NCBI GenBank assembly: GCA_905480195.1
Contig: CAJQPN010000036.1
Span: 1-35,517, forward strand
Direction: 5' to 3'
Source of the DNA: an uncultured Acidimicrobiales bacterium
GTDB lineage: Bacteria > Actinomycetota > Acidimicrobiia > Acidimicrobiales > Aldehydirespiratoraceae
Length of the DNA: 35,517 bases
The notes below the pieces were generated by a model. That model saw nothing but the letters and a program-made list of their open reading frames with translations, made no database searches and was not told where the DNA came from. Shown here one piece after another: positions 15,094 through 24,311 of this stretch (position 1 is the first letter of the stretch; each line of letters begins with the position of its first letter). Made by a program: the position numbers and the translations under genes.

Positions 15094-16008
15094 GTGAAGA
15101 TCCGAATCGGCTACGGACTCGGGGCAGTCCCGTCCCTGTACCCCTCAGCGAAGAAAGACCCGGGCGACTTTGGTCGCGTGGTAGACGACCTCGACAAACT
15201 CGGGTTCGACAGTCTCTGGTTCCCCGAACGCATCAATGCTGCGCAGCTCGATCCCATCGTCGCCATGGGATACGTGGCCGGTCGCAGCGAGCGCCTCAAG
15301 TTCGGCCCTGCCGTCTCGGTTGTCCCCGGCCGCAATCCAGTGCTGATGGCAAAGATGCTCGCAAGCCTCGACGTCGTCAGTGGAGGCCGTTGCCTCCCGG
15401 CGTTCGGACTTGGGATCGCCAACACCGCCGAGCACCAAGCCTTCATGGTCGACCGAAAGGACCGGGCCCCGTGGCTCAACGAGGCGCTGCCGCTCATGCG
15501 TCGACTCTGGAGCGAGGATGTCGTCGACCATGAAGGCGAGCGTTTCTCGTTCACCGGAGCCCGAGTGCTTCCCAAGCCGATCCAGGACCCCTTCGAGGTG
15601 TGGCTCGGCGGTCAGGCGCCGTCCGAACTTCGGCGAACTGGCCGACTCGCCGACGGCTGGCTCGCCAGCTTCGCAACGCCGGCGAGCGTGGCCATCGGTA
15701 TCCAGACGATCGAGGAGGCGGCTGCGGAGGCCGGACGCGAAATGGACCGCGGGCACTACGGCGTCCTGATCCCCTACGTCCCGCCCGGCTTGGAGTTGCC
15801 GGCCGCTGCTCTGGAGCGAATCCGGGTCCGCCAGCCCGATGCGGAGCCGGAGGAAATCGTTGCAATGGGTCACGTCGCACTTGCCGACATGGTCGATGCG
15901 TTCGTCGACGTGGGTGCGAGCAAGTTCGTGCTGCTGCCGTTCGCCGAACCTGGTGACTGGCACGCCGAACTCGAAACGCTGGCACCAATCCTCGAGAAAC
16001 AGACCTGA
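15094..16008 (+). CDS. LLM-class F420-dependent oxidoreductase
   Basis: The 304-aa product is a luciferase-like TIM-barrel protein: IRIGYGLGAVPS, LGFDSLWFPER, KFGPAVSVVPGRNPVLMAKMLASLDVVSGGR (the typical helix after strand 4) and LPAFGLGI. Actinobacterial members usually use coenzyme F420, though FMN cannot be excluded. The final segment ASKFVLLPF is the usual last barrel strand. GTG at 15094 is the start and fits the N-terminal strand. The substrate cannot be identified. It is convergent with the DUF1501 gene. Confidence 0.9.
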   Translation: MKIRIGYGLGAVPSLYPSAKKDPGDFGRVVDDLDKLGFDSLWFPERINAAQLDPIVAMGYVAGRSERLKFGPAVSVVPGRNPVLMAKMLASLDVVSGGRCLPAFGLGIANTAEHQAFMVDRKDRAPWLNEALPLMRRLWSEDVVDHEGERFSFTGARVLPKPIQDPFEVWLGGQAPSELRRTGRLADGWLASFATPASVAIGIQTIEEAAAEAGREMDRGHYGVLIPYVPPGLELPAAALERIRVRQPDAEPEEIVAMGHVALADMVDAFVDVGASKFVLLPFAEPGDWHAELETLAPILEKQT

Positions 16009-16053
16009 TTCCTGACGAAGATTCAACGGGCAACAACGGCACCGAAGTCCCGA

Positions 16054-17379
16054 TCAGACCGCCAGCGGTGCAGGTGCATCCTCGAACACGCCGTCGGCCG
16101 AGCCGTCGCCACCCAGCCACTCGAGGGCTGCCTGATACACCGAACGGGTGTCGACCATGAGCGGGATGTCTCCGTCATCGAGTGATTCGAGCCCGTAGCC
16201 TCCATGAACCATGCCACCGTTCACGGCTGGGCCGAACACCAACTGGAGACCACCGTTGCCGTGATCGGTTCCGCCTGAACCGTTCTCGCGAACGCGACGA
16301 CCGAACTCACTCGTGGTGACGACCATGACCCGATCGCGATCGCCCGACGCATCGAGGCGGGCGAAGAACTGCGCAAGCCCAGTTCCGATGTCGCGCAGCA
16401 GCGCGTCGTGGTTGTCCAACTGATCCGCATGAGTGTCGAATCCGCTCACGCTGACGGTCAGAACCCGCGTCCCGATGTCCATGCCGATGATTCGGGCTGC
16501 GGTTCCCAGAAGGTCGACAGCTGAACGGCCGGCGCCCGGGGTGTTGCTCTCGAAGCTGGGATCGTCGGTGTCTGACGACGTCGCAGCCAAGAGGGCCAGT
16601 GCATCCAGTGTTCCCGGGATCGCCTGTTGGGCCGCAGCGAGTGTGGGCTCGGTCACCAGAGGTGCTGACGTTGCCAGGAAGGCTGCGACAAGAGCATCCG
16701 CATCGGTTCCCGGCTGGGTCATGAGGTTGAAATTGGCCGGGTTCCGGATTGCAGTCGCCAACGTCTCAACACCCACCAGAGCCGGGCTGCCTCCTCCCAG
16801 TGCAATGGCACGCAGAGGGTCGGGGACGCCATTGCGCTCTGCGTCGATGGTCAGGTCGAGCCACCGTCCCAGCCAGCCGGTCTGAGAAGGCGATCCAGGC
16901 ACACCGGACCGCCAAGAGTCCATAGCCTGGAAGTGCGAACGCGATTGCTTCGGCATCGCAACGCCGGCGACCGCGCTCATCGTCTTGTCGTCCCAGAACC
17001 GGACGAGTTCAGCGAGGGCGGGGTGGAGTTGGTAGTCGGTCCCGCCAAGCGCCGCGAGATCGCCTTCCGTCAGCGCCAGAAGCGGCCGAGCGTCGCGGTA
17101 GCCACCGGCGGCCGGTACGAGCGTGTTGAGGGCATCGTTGCCCCCGTTCATCTCAAGCACGACCAGAACCCGGTTGGTCAGCGGTAAGCGTGGACTCGCC
17201 GCCACCGGAGACGTTGCGACCGCAGCGGTGTTCGTTGTCGAAACCGGGGCGGTTGTCGGACCGGGGATCATCGGGGCTGTCGCCTCGACACTGTCGCGCA
17301 AGAGTGCCGCCCAAGCACCGCCTCCAACGGCAGCGGCGCCGGCGGCACCACCGAGAAAGTTTCGTCGAGAGATCGGCAT
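16054..17379 (-). CDS. DUF1501 protein with Tat signal
   Basis: The protein begins with a twin-arginine-type signal (SRRNFLGGAAGAAAVGG), so it is probably exported folded. The body has DUF1501 (sulfatase-like superfamily) features: VLVVLEMNGGNDALNTLVP, RSHFQAMDSW, VSVSGFDTHADQLDNHDALLRDIG, VVTTSEFGRRVRENGSGGTDHGNGG. ATGs at 17382 and 17379 are adjacent; AGGAG lies 3 nt before the first and 6 nt before the second, so 17379 is chosen. That AGGAG includes the stop codon of the upstream DUF1800 gene. DUF1501 and DUF1800 genes commonly occur as a pair; their role is not known. Confidence 0.92.
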   Translation of the reverse strand: MPISRRNFLGGAAGAAAVGGGAWAALLRDSVEATAPMIPGPTTAPVSTTNTAAVATSPVAASPRLPLTNRVLVVLEMNGGNDALNTLVPAAGGYRDARPLLALTEGDLAALGGTDYQLHPALAELVRFWDDKTMSAVAGVAMPKQSRSHFQAMDSWRSGVPGSPSQTGWLGRWLDLTIDAERNGVPDPLRAIALGGGSPALVGVETLATAIRNPANFNLMTQPGTDADALVAAFLATSAPLVTEPTLAAAQQAIPGTLDALALLAATSSDTDDPSFESNTPGAGRSAVDLLGTAARIIGMDIGTRVLTVSVSGFDTHADQLDNHDALLRDIGTGLAQFFARLDASGDRDRVMVVTTSEFGRRVRENGSGGTDHGNGGLQLVFGPAVNGGMVHGGYGLESLDDGDIPLMVDTRSVYQAALEWLGGDGSADGVFEDAPAPLAV

Positions 17380-17388
17380 CATCAGCTC

Positions 17389-18678
17389 CTAGGCGATCAG
17401 CAGGTCGGGAGACGCCAAGGCGAGTGCGAGTGCTCCCTCCCCTGGTCGAGTGGTGACAAAACGGTCGAGACCATTGAGCGCGTCCAACGTGGGTTCGGAG
17501 AACCCGGTCGGCCGCAGGAGGAGGTCGGCCAAAGCCGACCAGTCACTGGCTCGGGCCGCTACCAACGCCGGAGCATCAGAGGGCGTGGCGCCGGCCAGCG
17601 CCGTTGCGATGGAAAAACGGGCGGCCGTTGCAGACGAACCCAGCCACGTTGACGCTCCGGGATAGCCGCCGACGTTCGGCGGTTGCGCAGGAACCTGGCC
17701 GAGGAGTCCAAGGGCACGGATGAGCGACTCAGTCTCAATACGAGCGCCGGTGCTCTTGATCGACTGCAACAACCAGTGCAGCGGAGAAACCACGAGGGGG
17801 CTGGCATTCCCTGCAGCACCAGTCGTGAGCGTTGCGCGTGCCAGGGCAGTGATGTCGAGGTCAGCGGCCTCGAAAACCGAGCCGAGTTCGAAGATCGTCG
17901 GGTTGTCGATGTCGCCGAGGAAGTATCGGCCGAGCTTTGATGCGATGAAGACCGGACACGCCGCACTCGACGTGACGGCGGCGACGGTCGTGTCGACATC
18001 GTGGACTCCTTCGACACCGAGCAGTGTTTGGGGCGTGTCGTCATGACGCCTCGAGACGAAGCGAGCATCGAAGCCCAATCGACGCTGGACCACCCAGCCG
18101 GTGAGCGCAACGGCCGCGGCCTTGACGTCGGCCTCTGCGAAGTTGTGGATCCCGACGGTGTAGAGCTCGAGCAGTTCGCGCCCGAAGTTTTCGTTGGGCG
18201 ACGCCCCGGTGCTCGTTGCCCCATCGAGGAACACGAGCATCGCAGGATCGGTGGTGACCCGTCGGATCAGCTCCCGGAAATCACCTCGGCCGAGCGAGCG
18301 ACACAGTTCGAGATGATCGAGCATCGCCGGCAGGTGACGAACGACTTGAAACGACACCGCAAAGTGGTCGTGCCAGAACCAGGCGAGCTGATGGTCGAGC
18401 GGACGCTCGGTGGTCTGTAGCCGCTTCATCCATCGATCGAAGGCCTGGAGTTCCTGGGCCCGAGATGTTCGCCGGTCCGATCGGTCGTACGTGAAGTCCC
18501 AGTCAGCCCACGCCGATGCCTCGTCAGCGACGCCGGCAGCGGAGGGGTTGACCAGAAACTCAATCGTTCCTTCGACACCGAGCGCCTCGAACTCGTCGAG
18601 TGCTCCTGGCGCCAGTCCCCAAGTGGCCCGCCGGGCCAGAAATGCGACGGTTTCGCGGGTGGAGTTGAACTGGATCAC
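17389..18678 (-). CDS. DUF1800 protein
   Basis: The 429-aa product matches the DUF1800 family: ATWGLAPGALDEFEALG near the N-terminus, WFWHDHFAVSF, FRELIRRVTTDPAMLVFLDG, NENFGRELLELYTVG, the VAALTGW-type segment and KLGRYFLGD, ending in PPNVGGYPGASTWL and LLRPTGFSEPTL. The partner DUF1501 gene follows by 9 bp with its ribosome site overlapping this stop codon. The GTG start at 18678 lies inside an 11-bp perfect inverted repeat, which suggests control at the start. There is no obvious signal peptide, unlike many family members. Confidence 0.9.
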   Translation of the reverse strand: MIQFNSTRETVAFLARRATWGLAPGALDEFEALGVEGTIEFLVNPSAAGVADEASAWADWDFTYDRSDRRTSRAQELQAFDRWMKRLQTTERPLDHQLAWFWHDHFAVSFQVVRHLPAMLDHLELCRSLGRGDFRELIRRVTTDPAMLVFLDGATSTGASPNENFGRELLELYTVGIHNFAEADVKAAAVALTGWVVQRRLGFDARFVSRRHDDTPQTLLGVEGVHDVDTTVAAVTSSAACPVFIASKLGRYFLGDIDNPTIFELGSVFEAADLDITALARATLTTGAAGNASPLVVSPLHWLLQSIKSTGARIETESLIRALGLLGQVPAQPPNVGGYPGASTWLGSSATAARFSIATALAGATPSDAPALVAARASDWSALADLLLRPTGFSEPTLDALNGLDRFVTTRPGEGALALALASPDLLIA

Positions 18679-18705
18679 ACTTGCACTATCGGCGGCAAGT
18701 GTGAT
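18674..18705. promoter_or_regulatory. 11-bp perfect inverted repeat over the DUF1800 start codon
   Basis: ATCACACTTGC (18674-18684) and its exact complement GCAAGTGTGAT (18695-18705) flank a 10-nt centre. The dyad spans the GTG start (18678-18676) and lies just downstream of TAGAAT (18712-18707 on -), a plausible -10. It could be an operator at the transcription start or a hairpin that hides the start codon; it could also terminate the upstream metB transcript. No U-run follows. Confidence 0.5.
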
Positions 18706-18723
18706 GATTCTATGACGACTCGA

Positions 18724-19890
18724 CTAGAGACGTTCGAGCGCCTGCCCCAGGTCGTCGAGCAGGTCCTGGGCAGACTCGATGCCCACGCTCAGCCGAACAA
18801 GATCGGCCGGCACCTCGAGCTCGGACCCTGCGGCTGACGCATGCGTCATCACGCCAGGGTGCTCGATCAGCGATTCGACAGCACCAAGCGACTCTGCGAG
18901 CGAGAAGACCTGCGTCGTGGTGGTGAGACGCATCGCTGCCTCGACCCCACCCCTGACCCGAAACGACACCATCCCACCGAAGTCACTCATCTGACGGCTC
19001 GCAACCTCGTGGCCGCGATGGTCGGCGAGACCCGGGTACAGCACATGAGTGACCTTGTCGTTCCCGAGGAGGAGATCGACGATCGCCCGGGCGTTCTCGC
19101 AATGTCGATCCATGCGAACAGCCAATGTCTTCAGGCCTCGCAGCGTGAGATAGTTGTCGAACGGCGACCCGACCGCGCCGATTGCATTCTGCAAGTAGGC
19201 GAGTCGGTCTGCGAGTTCAGTGTCGTTCGTTGCGACGAATCCACCAACGACATCGGAGTGACCGCCGCAGTACTTCGTGGTCGAGTGCACCACCACGTCG
19301 GCACCATGGCTCAGCGGCTGCTGCAAGTAGGGCGTGGCAAACGTGTTGTCGACGACAAGCTTCGCTCCACCATCATGCGCAACCTCGGCGATGGCGGCGA
19401 TGTCGACAACGGTCAGCAATGGGTTGGTCGGCGTCTCGATCCATACGACCTTCGTCTCGGGCCGCATCGCCGCCCGGAGTTCGTTGGGATCGGTGAGGTC
19501 GGCCGCCGACCATTCGATACCCGCCGGTGCAAGGATCGCTGAGATGAGGCGGAATGTGCCGCCGTAGGCGTCGTTGCCGAGCACGATGTGGTCGCCCGGC
19601 GACAGTGTGCGCAGCAGGGTGTCTTCGGCCGACATGCCGGATGCGAAGGCCAGTCCGTGGGCGGCGCCCTCGAGCGATGCAAGGCATTCCTGCAGCGCCT
19701 GGCGCGTCGGGTTGTTGGTACGCGAGTACTCGTAACCGCGGTGGACGCCCGGTTCCTCTTGCACGAACGTCGTTGCAAGCGATATCGGGGTGACGACTGC
19801 ACCGCTCGAGGCGTCATGCCGCTGCCCGGCGCGGATCGCGCGAGTTTCGAATCCGAATACGTTCGCGTCGGCAAAGATGTCGTCAGCCAT
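18724..19890 (-). CDS. metB: Cystathionine gamma-synthase/gamma-lyase (Cys/Met metabolism PLP enzyme)
   Basis: The 388-aa product is a Cys/Met metabolism PLP enzyme: ATTFVQEEPG, YEYSRTNNPTR, the aromatic-residue loop ASGMSAEDTLL, IETPTNPLL, DNTFATPYLQQPL and the PLP lysine K206 in HSTTKYCGGHSD. Together with the cystathionine beta-synthase just upstream it forms a transsulfuration pair. The sequence cannot separate gamma-synthase (toward methionine) from gamma-lyase (toward cysteine); the pairing with CBS makes reverse transsulfuration plausible. The spacer to cbs is 5 bp, so they are one transcript. The gene symbol is provisional. Confidence 0.9.
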   Translation of the reverse strand: MADDIFADANVFGFETRAIRAGQRHDASSGAVVTPISLATTFVQEEPGVHRGYEYSRTNNPTRQALQECLASLEGAAHGLAFASGMSAEDTLLRTLSPGDHIVLGNDAYGGTFRLISAILAPAGIEWSAADLTDPNELRAAMRPETKVVWIETPTNPLLTVVDIAAIAEVAHDGGAKLVVDNTFATPYLQQPLSHGADVVVHSTTKYCGGHSDVVGGFVATNDTELADRLAYLQNAIGAVGSPFDNYLTLRGLKTLAVRMDRHCENARAIVDLLLGNDKVTHVLYPGLADHRGHEVASRQMSDFGGMVSFRVRGGVEAAMRLTTTTQVFSLAESLGAVESLIEHPGVMTHASAAGSELEVPADLVRLSVGIESAQDLLDDLGQALERL

Positions 19891-19895
19891 GGTGA

Positions 19896-21266
19896 TCAGC
19901 CCTCCTGGGCCGAGGAAAGAAAGTTCAAGACGTCACTCGACGAGATGACCGCCCGGGGACGTCCGCCATCGAGCACCAGCATGGCAGAGCAGGATTCGAG
20001 CATCTCCACTGCAAGGCCAACCGGTTCGCCAGCACCGATGGTCGGCAGGGCTGGCGCCATGATGTCTTCGACGGTCTTGTCGAGCACCGCATCGGTGTCG
20101 AAGGCGAGTTCCATCAGCCGCAGTTCACTGACCGAGCCTGCAATCTCGGCGGCAGCAAGCGGCATCTCGCCCTTTCCGACCGGGAGCTGACTGACGCCAT
20201 GTTCGTGCATCATCGTCACTGCGTCGCGCACGAGTTGATGGGGCTGGACATACAGCAGGTCGGGAACCCCACTCGACCTGCTCTCGATCACGTCGGCCAC
20301 GACCGGTCCATCGGCCCGCAGGAACCCGAAGCCGGCCATCCACTGATCGTTGAAGACCTTCGACAGGTAGCCCCGCCCCGAGTCGGGAGTGAGCACGACG
20401 ATGAGGTCATCGGGCCCGCAGCCGTCAGCAACCTGCAATGCGGCAGCGACGGCCGTGCCACAAGAACCGCCGATGAGAAGGCCCTCCTCTCGGCTAACCC
20501 GCCGTGCCATCCGGAACGAATCCGCGTCGCTGACCGGGATAACCCGGTCGACGAGTTCGCCGTGATAGGTGTCGGGCCAAAAGTCCTCGCCAACCCCCTC
20601 GACGAGATACGGACGACCGGAACCACCGGAGTACACCGACCCCTCCGGGTCTGCAGCGATCACCTGGATCGCCGGGTTCTGTTCCTTCAGGTAGCGGCTG
20701 ACCCCCGAGAGAGTGCCGCCGGTGCCGGCACCGGCGACGAAATGAGTGATGGTCCCGTCTGTCTGGCGCCAGATTTCCGGCCCTGTGGTCTCGTAGTGCG
20801 ACAGCGGATTGGTCTGGTTGTGGTACTGGTTCGGCCGGTACGCACCCGGGATCTCCTTCACCAGACGTTCTGCGGTTGAGTAATACGACTTTGGATCGTC
20901 GGGGGCTACCGCCACCGGACACACCACGACCTCGGCGCCATAGGCCCGCAAGAGGTCGACCTTCTCCGTAGCGACCTTGTCGGTCATCACGAAGACGCAC
21001 TGGTAGCCACGCTGGGCCGCAACGATGGCGAGCCCAACGCCAGTGTTGCCCGATGTCGGCTCCACGATCGTGCCTCCGGGCTTGAGCAGGCCCTCCCGTT
21101 CAGCGTGATCGATCATGGTCACCGCAGGTCGATCCTTCGAGGAACCACCAGGGTTCATCATCTCGGCCTTGACGACGACCCGACACGGCTTGTCGGCGGC
21201 CACCTTTTTGAGATTCACCAACGGGGTGTTCCCGATCATGTCGAGAACCGAGTCGAAGATCTCCAT
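19896..21266 (-). CDS. cbs: Cystathionine beta-synthase with CBS domain pair
   Basis: The 456-aa product joins a PLP catalytic domain (residues 1 to about 320) to a C-terminal CBS domain pair (about 335-455). Catalytic features are IGNTPLVNL, the PLP lysine K44 in GGSSKDRPA, EPTSGNTGVGLA, the glycine loop AGTGGTLSG and GGSCGTAVAAAL. The CBS pair shows MMHEHGVSQLPV and EMLESCSAMLVLDGGRP, typical for adenosine ligand sensing. It condenses serine (or O-acetylserine, in a cysteine-synthase-like reaction) with homocysteine or sulfide. The start ATG at 21266 has no clear ribosome site, so its message may be leaderless. The region upstream is shared with a divergent CoA-transferase gene. Confidence 0.94.
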   Translation of the reverse strand: MEIFDSVLDMIGNTPLVNLKKVAADKPCRVVVKAEMMNPGGSSKDRPAVTMIDHAEREGLLKPGGTIVEPTSGNTGVGLAIVAAQRGYQCVFVMTDKVATEKVDLLRAYGAEVVVCPVAVAPDDPKSYYSTAERLVKEIPGAYRPNQYHNQTNPLSHYETTGPEIWRQTDGTITHFVAGAGTGGTLSGVSRYLKEQNPAIQVIAADPEGSVYSGGSGRPYLVEGVGEDFWPDTYHGELVDRVIPVSDADSFRMARRVSREEGLLIGGSCGTAVAAALQVADGCGPDDLIVVLTPDSGRGYLSKVFNDQWMAGFGFLRADGPVVADVIESRSSGVPDLLYVQPHQLVRDAVTMMHEHGVSQLPVGKGEMPLAAAEIAGSVSELRLMELAFDTDAVLDKTVEDIMAPALPTIGAGEPVGLAVEMLESCSAMLVLDGGRPRAVISSSDVLNFLSSAQEG

Positions 21267-21309
21267 TCGGACAGTCTCACAGACCGAACGGCCAACCGGA
21301 ACGTGTCAC

Positions 21310-21324
21310 CGGGCATTCTGCCCG
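21310..21324. promoter_or_regulatory. Short perfect hairpin between cbs and the CoA-transferase gene
   Basis: CGGGCA-TTC-TGCCCG is a 6-bp exact dyad in the 100-bp divergent region. It is 44 bp from the cbs start and 42 bp from the start at 21367. It could be a regulator site or a leader hairpin. Too short for confidence. Confidence 0.3.
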
Positions 21325-21366
21325 AGTAGTTTCTGGCGGGCTGTCTGGAACTTGTCGGAGGTCACG

Positions 21367-22614
21367 ATGCCAAAAGCCGCTGCGTCGCCCAACGCAGGAC
21401 TCCTCAGCAACATCCGAGTGATCGAATCAAGCCTGCTCGGACCCGGCCACGTTGCCACCTTTTTCGCCGACCTGGGAGCCGACGTCATCAAGGTCGAGTC
21501 ACCTCAGGGTGACTACATCCGACAGATGACCTGGCCGATCATCGACGGCGTATCGCTGCTGCACCTTCACACCCATCGAGGGAAGCGAAGCATCACGCTC
21601 AATCTCAAGAACGAAGAGGGCGTTGCGCTGTACAAGGAGCTGGTCCGCGACGCCGACGTAGTGGTCGAGGCTCAGAAGCCAGGTGCACTTGCGAGCTTCG
21701 GGCTCGGCTTCGACGTACTCAGACAGATCAACCCGAAACTCGTGTTCGCGACGCTCTCGGGTTACGGCTCCACCGGCCCCTACCGCGACATGCCGAGCCA
21801 TGGCATCGCGTACGACACCTGGGCCGGCATCGTGCAGCCGGTCGTCGACGACGACGGGTTCTGCCGAATCCCACCCACCATGCCCAACGTCGGCATCAAC
21901 GTCGGCCCCATGATCGCCGCCATGGGCATCCTCGCCGGGATCCTCAAGGCCCGAGAGACGGGCGAGGGCTGCGAAATGGAATTTGCGCAGTCAGATGCAG
22001 CCGCCTACATGGACTGGTATCGCATCGAGTCCGAACGCGCCTACCTCCGCCCCGAAGACGAGGTCACGGGAAATCCGGCCGACAACTTCGAGCGGCGCCC
22101 CGCGGGCCTGGCTGGTATGTGGGAAGGCGTCCGGTACCAGATGTACGAGGCCAGCGACGGCCACGTGCTGTTCATGGCCAGCGAGCAGGTGTTCTGGCGG
22201 AACTTCTGTCAGGGGGTCGACCGCATGGATCTCTTCGAACGGTGGCCAGGTTCGAAGTACGCCGACCACGCCAAAGGCAACACTGAACTCCAACGTGAAC
22301 TGCAGACGATCTTCACGACGAAAACCTGCCAGGAGTGGCTGGCCTTCTCCGAGGAGCACGTCACCACGATCGCCCCGGTCAACACCCCGGCCAACATCGG
22401 TGACGATCCCCAATTCCAGCATCGGATGGGCTTCTACCCGACCAACGCGTTGGGCTGTGAACAGTTACCTCTGCCTGCGTTCGTCAACGGTGAGCCGCTC
22501 CCCTGCCCCACGAAGGCGCCGACAGTCGGCGAGCACACCGAAGAGATCATGGCCGAGATCGGCAAGTCCGAGGCCGACATCGCCGCGCTGCGCGACAGCG
22601 GGGCGTTCGGCTGA
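21367..22614 (+). CDS. CaiB/BaiF CoA-transferase family protein
   Basis: The 415-aa product is a family III CoA-transferase: NIRVIESSLLGPGHVATFFADLGADVIKVESPQGD (the N-terminal CoA-binding motif), RGKRSITLNLKNEEG, LVFATLSGYGSTGPYRDMPSHG, and FAQSDAAAYMDW, where the Asp is at about the place of the catalytic Asp of formyl-CoA transferase. The C-terminus has APTVGEHTEEIMAEIG. GGAGG lies 5 nt before the ATG at 21367, so the start is firm. It moves CoA between carboxylic acids; the substrate is unknown. It lies in a row of genes for acyl-CoA and monooxygenase chemistry. Confidence 0.92.
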   Translation: MPKAAASPNAGLLSNIRVIESSLLGPGHVATFFADLGADVIKVESPQGDYIRQMTWPIIDGVSLLHLHTHRGKRSITLNLKNEEGVALYKELVRDADVVVEAQKPGALASFGLGFDVLRQINPKLVFATLSGYGSTGPYRDMPSHGIAYDTWAGIVQPVVDDDGFCRIPPTMPNVGINVGPMIAAMGILAGILKARETGEGCEMEFAQSDAAAYMDWYRIESERAYLRPEDEVTGNPADNFERRPAGLAGMWEGVRYQMYEASDGHVLFMASEQVFWRNFCQGVDRMDLFERWPGSKYADHAKGNTELQRELQTIFTTKTCQEWLAFSEEHVTTIAPVNTPANIGDDPQFQHRMGFYPTNALGCEQLPLPAFVNGEPLPCPTKAPTVGEHTEEIMAEIGKSEADIAALRDSGAFG

Positions 22615-22650
22615 ATTCAAGCCTGTCTCGACCTGATCGATCTGCGGGTG

Positions 22651-24258
22651 TCAGTTCCGAACAAAGCCGCGATAGTCGTCGGCGACGATCTGCTCGCACA
22701 CGGCTCGGTACTCGGGAAATCCCGGCAGCGGCATGAAAACTCGCGGCTTTCCGGGAACGTTCGCCCCCAGGTACCAGCTACTACAACCGTGGAACAGGGT
22801 GTGGTTGGCGATCTCGTTGACGTAACCGACCCACCGGTCCTGCGCCTCGTCGGCCGGTTCGATCGTGCGAAAACCACCCGCATCGAGCGCCACGATGGCG
22901 TCGGTGATCCACTCCACATGCTGTTCGATCGAAGCAATCATGTTGGTCAGCACGCTGGGACTACCGGGACCGGTGATGGTGAACAGGTTGGGAAAGCCGG
23001 CGACCTGCAGTCCGAGGTACGTCACCGGGCCCGCTGACCACGCATCGCGCAGCGGGCGCCCACCTCGACCTTCAATGGCAATGCGCTCGAGTGCGCCTGT
23101 CATCGCGTCGAAACCGGTGGCGAACACGATGTCGTCGACCTCGTGAAGCATGCCGCCGACCACTGGACCAGCGGCATCGATCCGCTCGATCGGATCGGAC
23201 GAAACGTCGATCAGTCGGACGTTGGGACGGTTGAAGGTGGCGTAGTAGTCGGTATCGACACAGAGGCGCTTGCAGCCCACGATGGTGTCGGGACTGAGTA
23301 GGGCTGCAGTCTCCGGATCGTCGACCAGTTCGGCGATCTTGCCTCGGATGTAGGCAGCAGCCGTGGCGTTGGCCCGCTCGTCGAGCAACAGATCGTTGTA
23401 GGCCCGAAGGAAGCTGAGGCCCCCGACCTCCCACCGCTCGTCGTACTGCTCGGCGAGTTCTGCCTCGTCGGCATCGAGCGCACTCACCTCTCGCCTTGGG
23501 TAGTACCCGCCGAACGCACTGCTCGAGTCACGAGCTTTCTGCCGCCAGTTGGCGTAGTCAGCCTTGATCTCGGCGACTGCGGCCAGATCGAGTGGCTCGT
23601 TGTGAGCCGGCACTGCCCAGGTCGCTGTGCGTTGAAAGACGGAGACCTGGTCGGCCTCGGCGGCGATGAACGGAATCGACTGCACAGCCGAACTACCGGT
23701 ACCGATCACGGCGACGCGTCTTCCCGAGAAGTCAACACCCTCGTGCGGCCAGCGGCCGGTGTGGAAGGTACGACCAGCAAACCCGTCACGTCCCTCGATA
23801 TCGGGAACGTTCGCGGCGGACAGGCACCCGGTCGCCATCACGACGAAACGGGCAACGCGGGTGACGCCATCGCTCGCAGTGACAACCCAGCGGCCGGTCG
23901 AATCATCGAAACGGCACGCTTCGACCGTGGTCGAGAGCGTGATGTCGGCGCGAAGATCGAATCGATCGGCGACGTGTTCAACGTAGGCAAGGATCTCGGC
24001 TTGGGTCGCGTACTTTTCGGTCCACTCCCACTCCTGTTCGAGTTGGTGATCGAACCCGAAGGAGTACTCCATGCTTGGTACGTCGCAGCGGGCACCCGGG
24101 TAACGATTCCAGTACCAGGTCCCGCCAACACCGTCACCACGCTCGATCACCTCTGCCCGCAGACCGAGTCCGTGTGCATTGTGGAGCATGTAGAGGCCGG
24201 CAAAGCCAGCACCGACGATCACCATGTCGAGTTCCCGGTCCGCATCGGCAGGAGTCAT
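22651..24258 (-). CDS. Baeyer-Villiger-type flavin monooxygenase
   Basis: The 535-aa product is an FAD- and NADPH-dependent monooxygenase. It has the FAD GxGxxG motif (MVIVGAGFAGLY), GVGGTWYWNRYPGARCDV, the class B fingerprint FxGxxxHxxxWP in FAGRTFHTGRWPHEG, the second Rossmann motif VAVIGTGSSAVQ, and FATGFDAMTG near the C-terminus. This set fits Baeyer-Villiger monooxygenases acting on ketones, often cyclic or steroid-like. ATG at 24258 is chosen; a TTG at 24294 would add 12 residues. It is divergent, 53 bp, from the F420-type oxidoreductase gene, and the neighbourhood suggests ketone or terpenoid breakdown. Confidence 0.93.
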   Translation of the reverse strand: MTPADADRELDMVIVGAGFAGLYMLHNAHGLGLRAEVIERGDGVGGTWYWNRYPGARCDVPSMEYSFGFDHQLEQEWEWTEKYATQAEILAYVEHVADRFDLRADITLSTTVEACRFDDSTGRWVVTASDGVTRVARFVVMATGCLSAANVPDIEGRDGFAGRTFHTGRWPHEGVDFSGRRVAVIGTGSSAVQSIPFIAAEADQVSVFQRTATWAVPAHNEPLDLAAVAEIKADYANWRQKARDSSSAFGGYYPRREVSALDADEAELAEQYDERWEVGGLSFLRAYNDLLLDERANATAAAYIRGKIAELVDDPETAALLSPDTIVGCKRLCVDTDYYATFNRPNVRLIDVSSDPIERIDAAGPVVGGMLHEVDDIVFATGFDAMTGALERIAIEGRGGRPLRDAWSAGPVTYLGLQVAGFPNLFTITGPGSPSVLTNMIASIEQHVEWITDAIVALDAGGFRTIEPADEAQDRWVGYVNEIANHTLFHGCSSWYLGANVPGKPRVFMPLPGFPEYRAVCEQIVADDYRGFVRN

Positions 24259-24311
24259 GCCGAGACCCTGCCACTTGGCGCGAGCTTCGACCAACTGCGA
24301 TCGTTTCAGCC

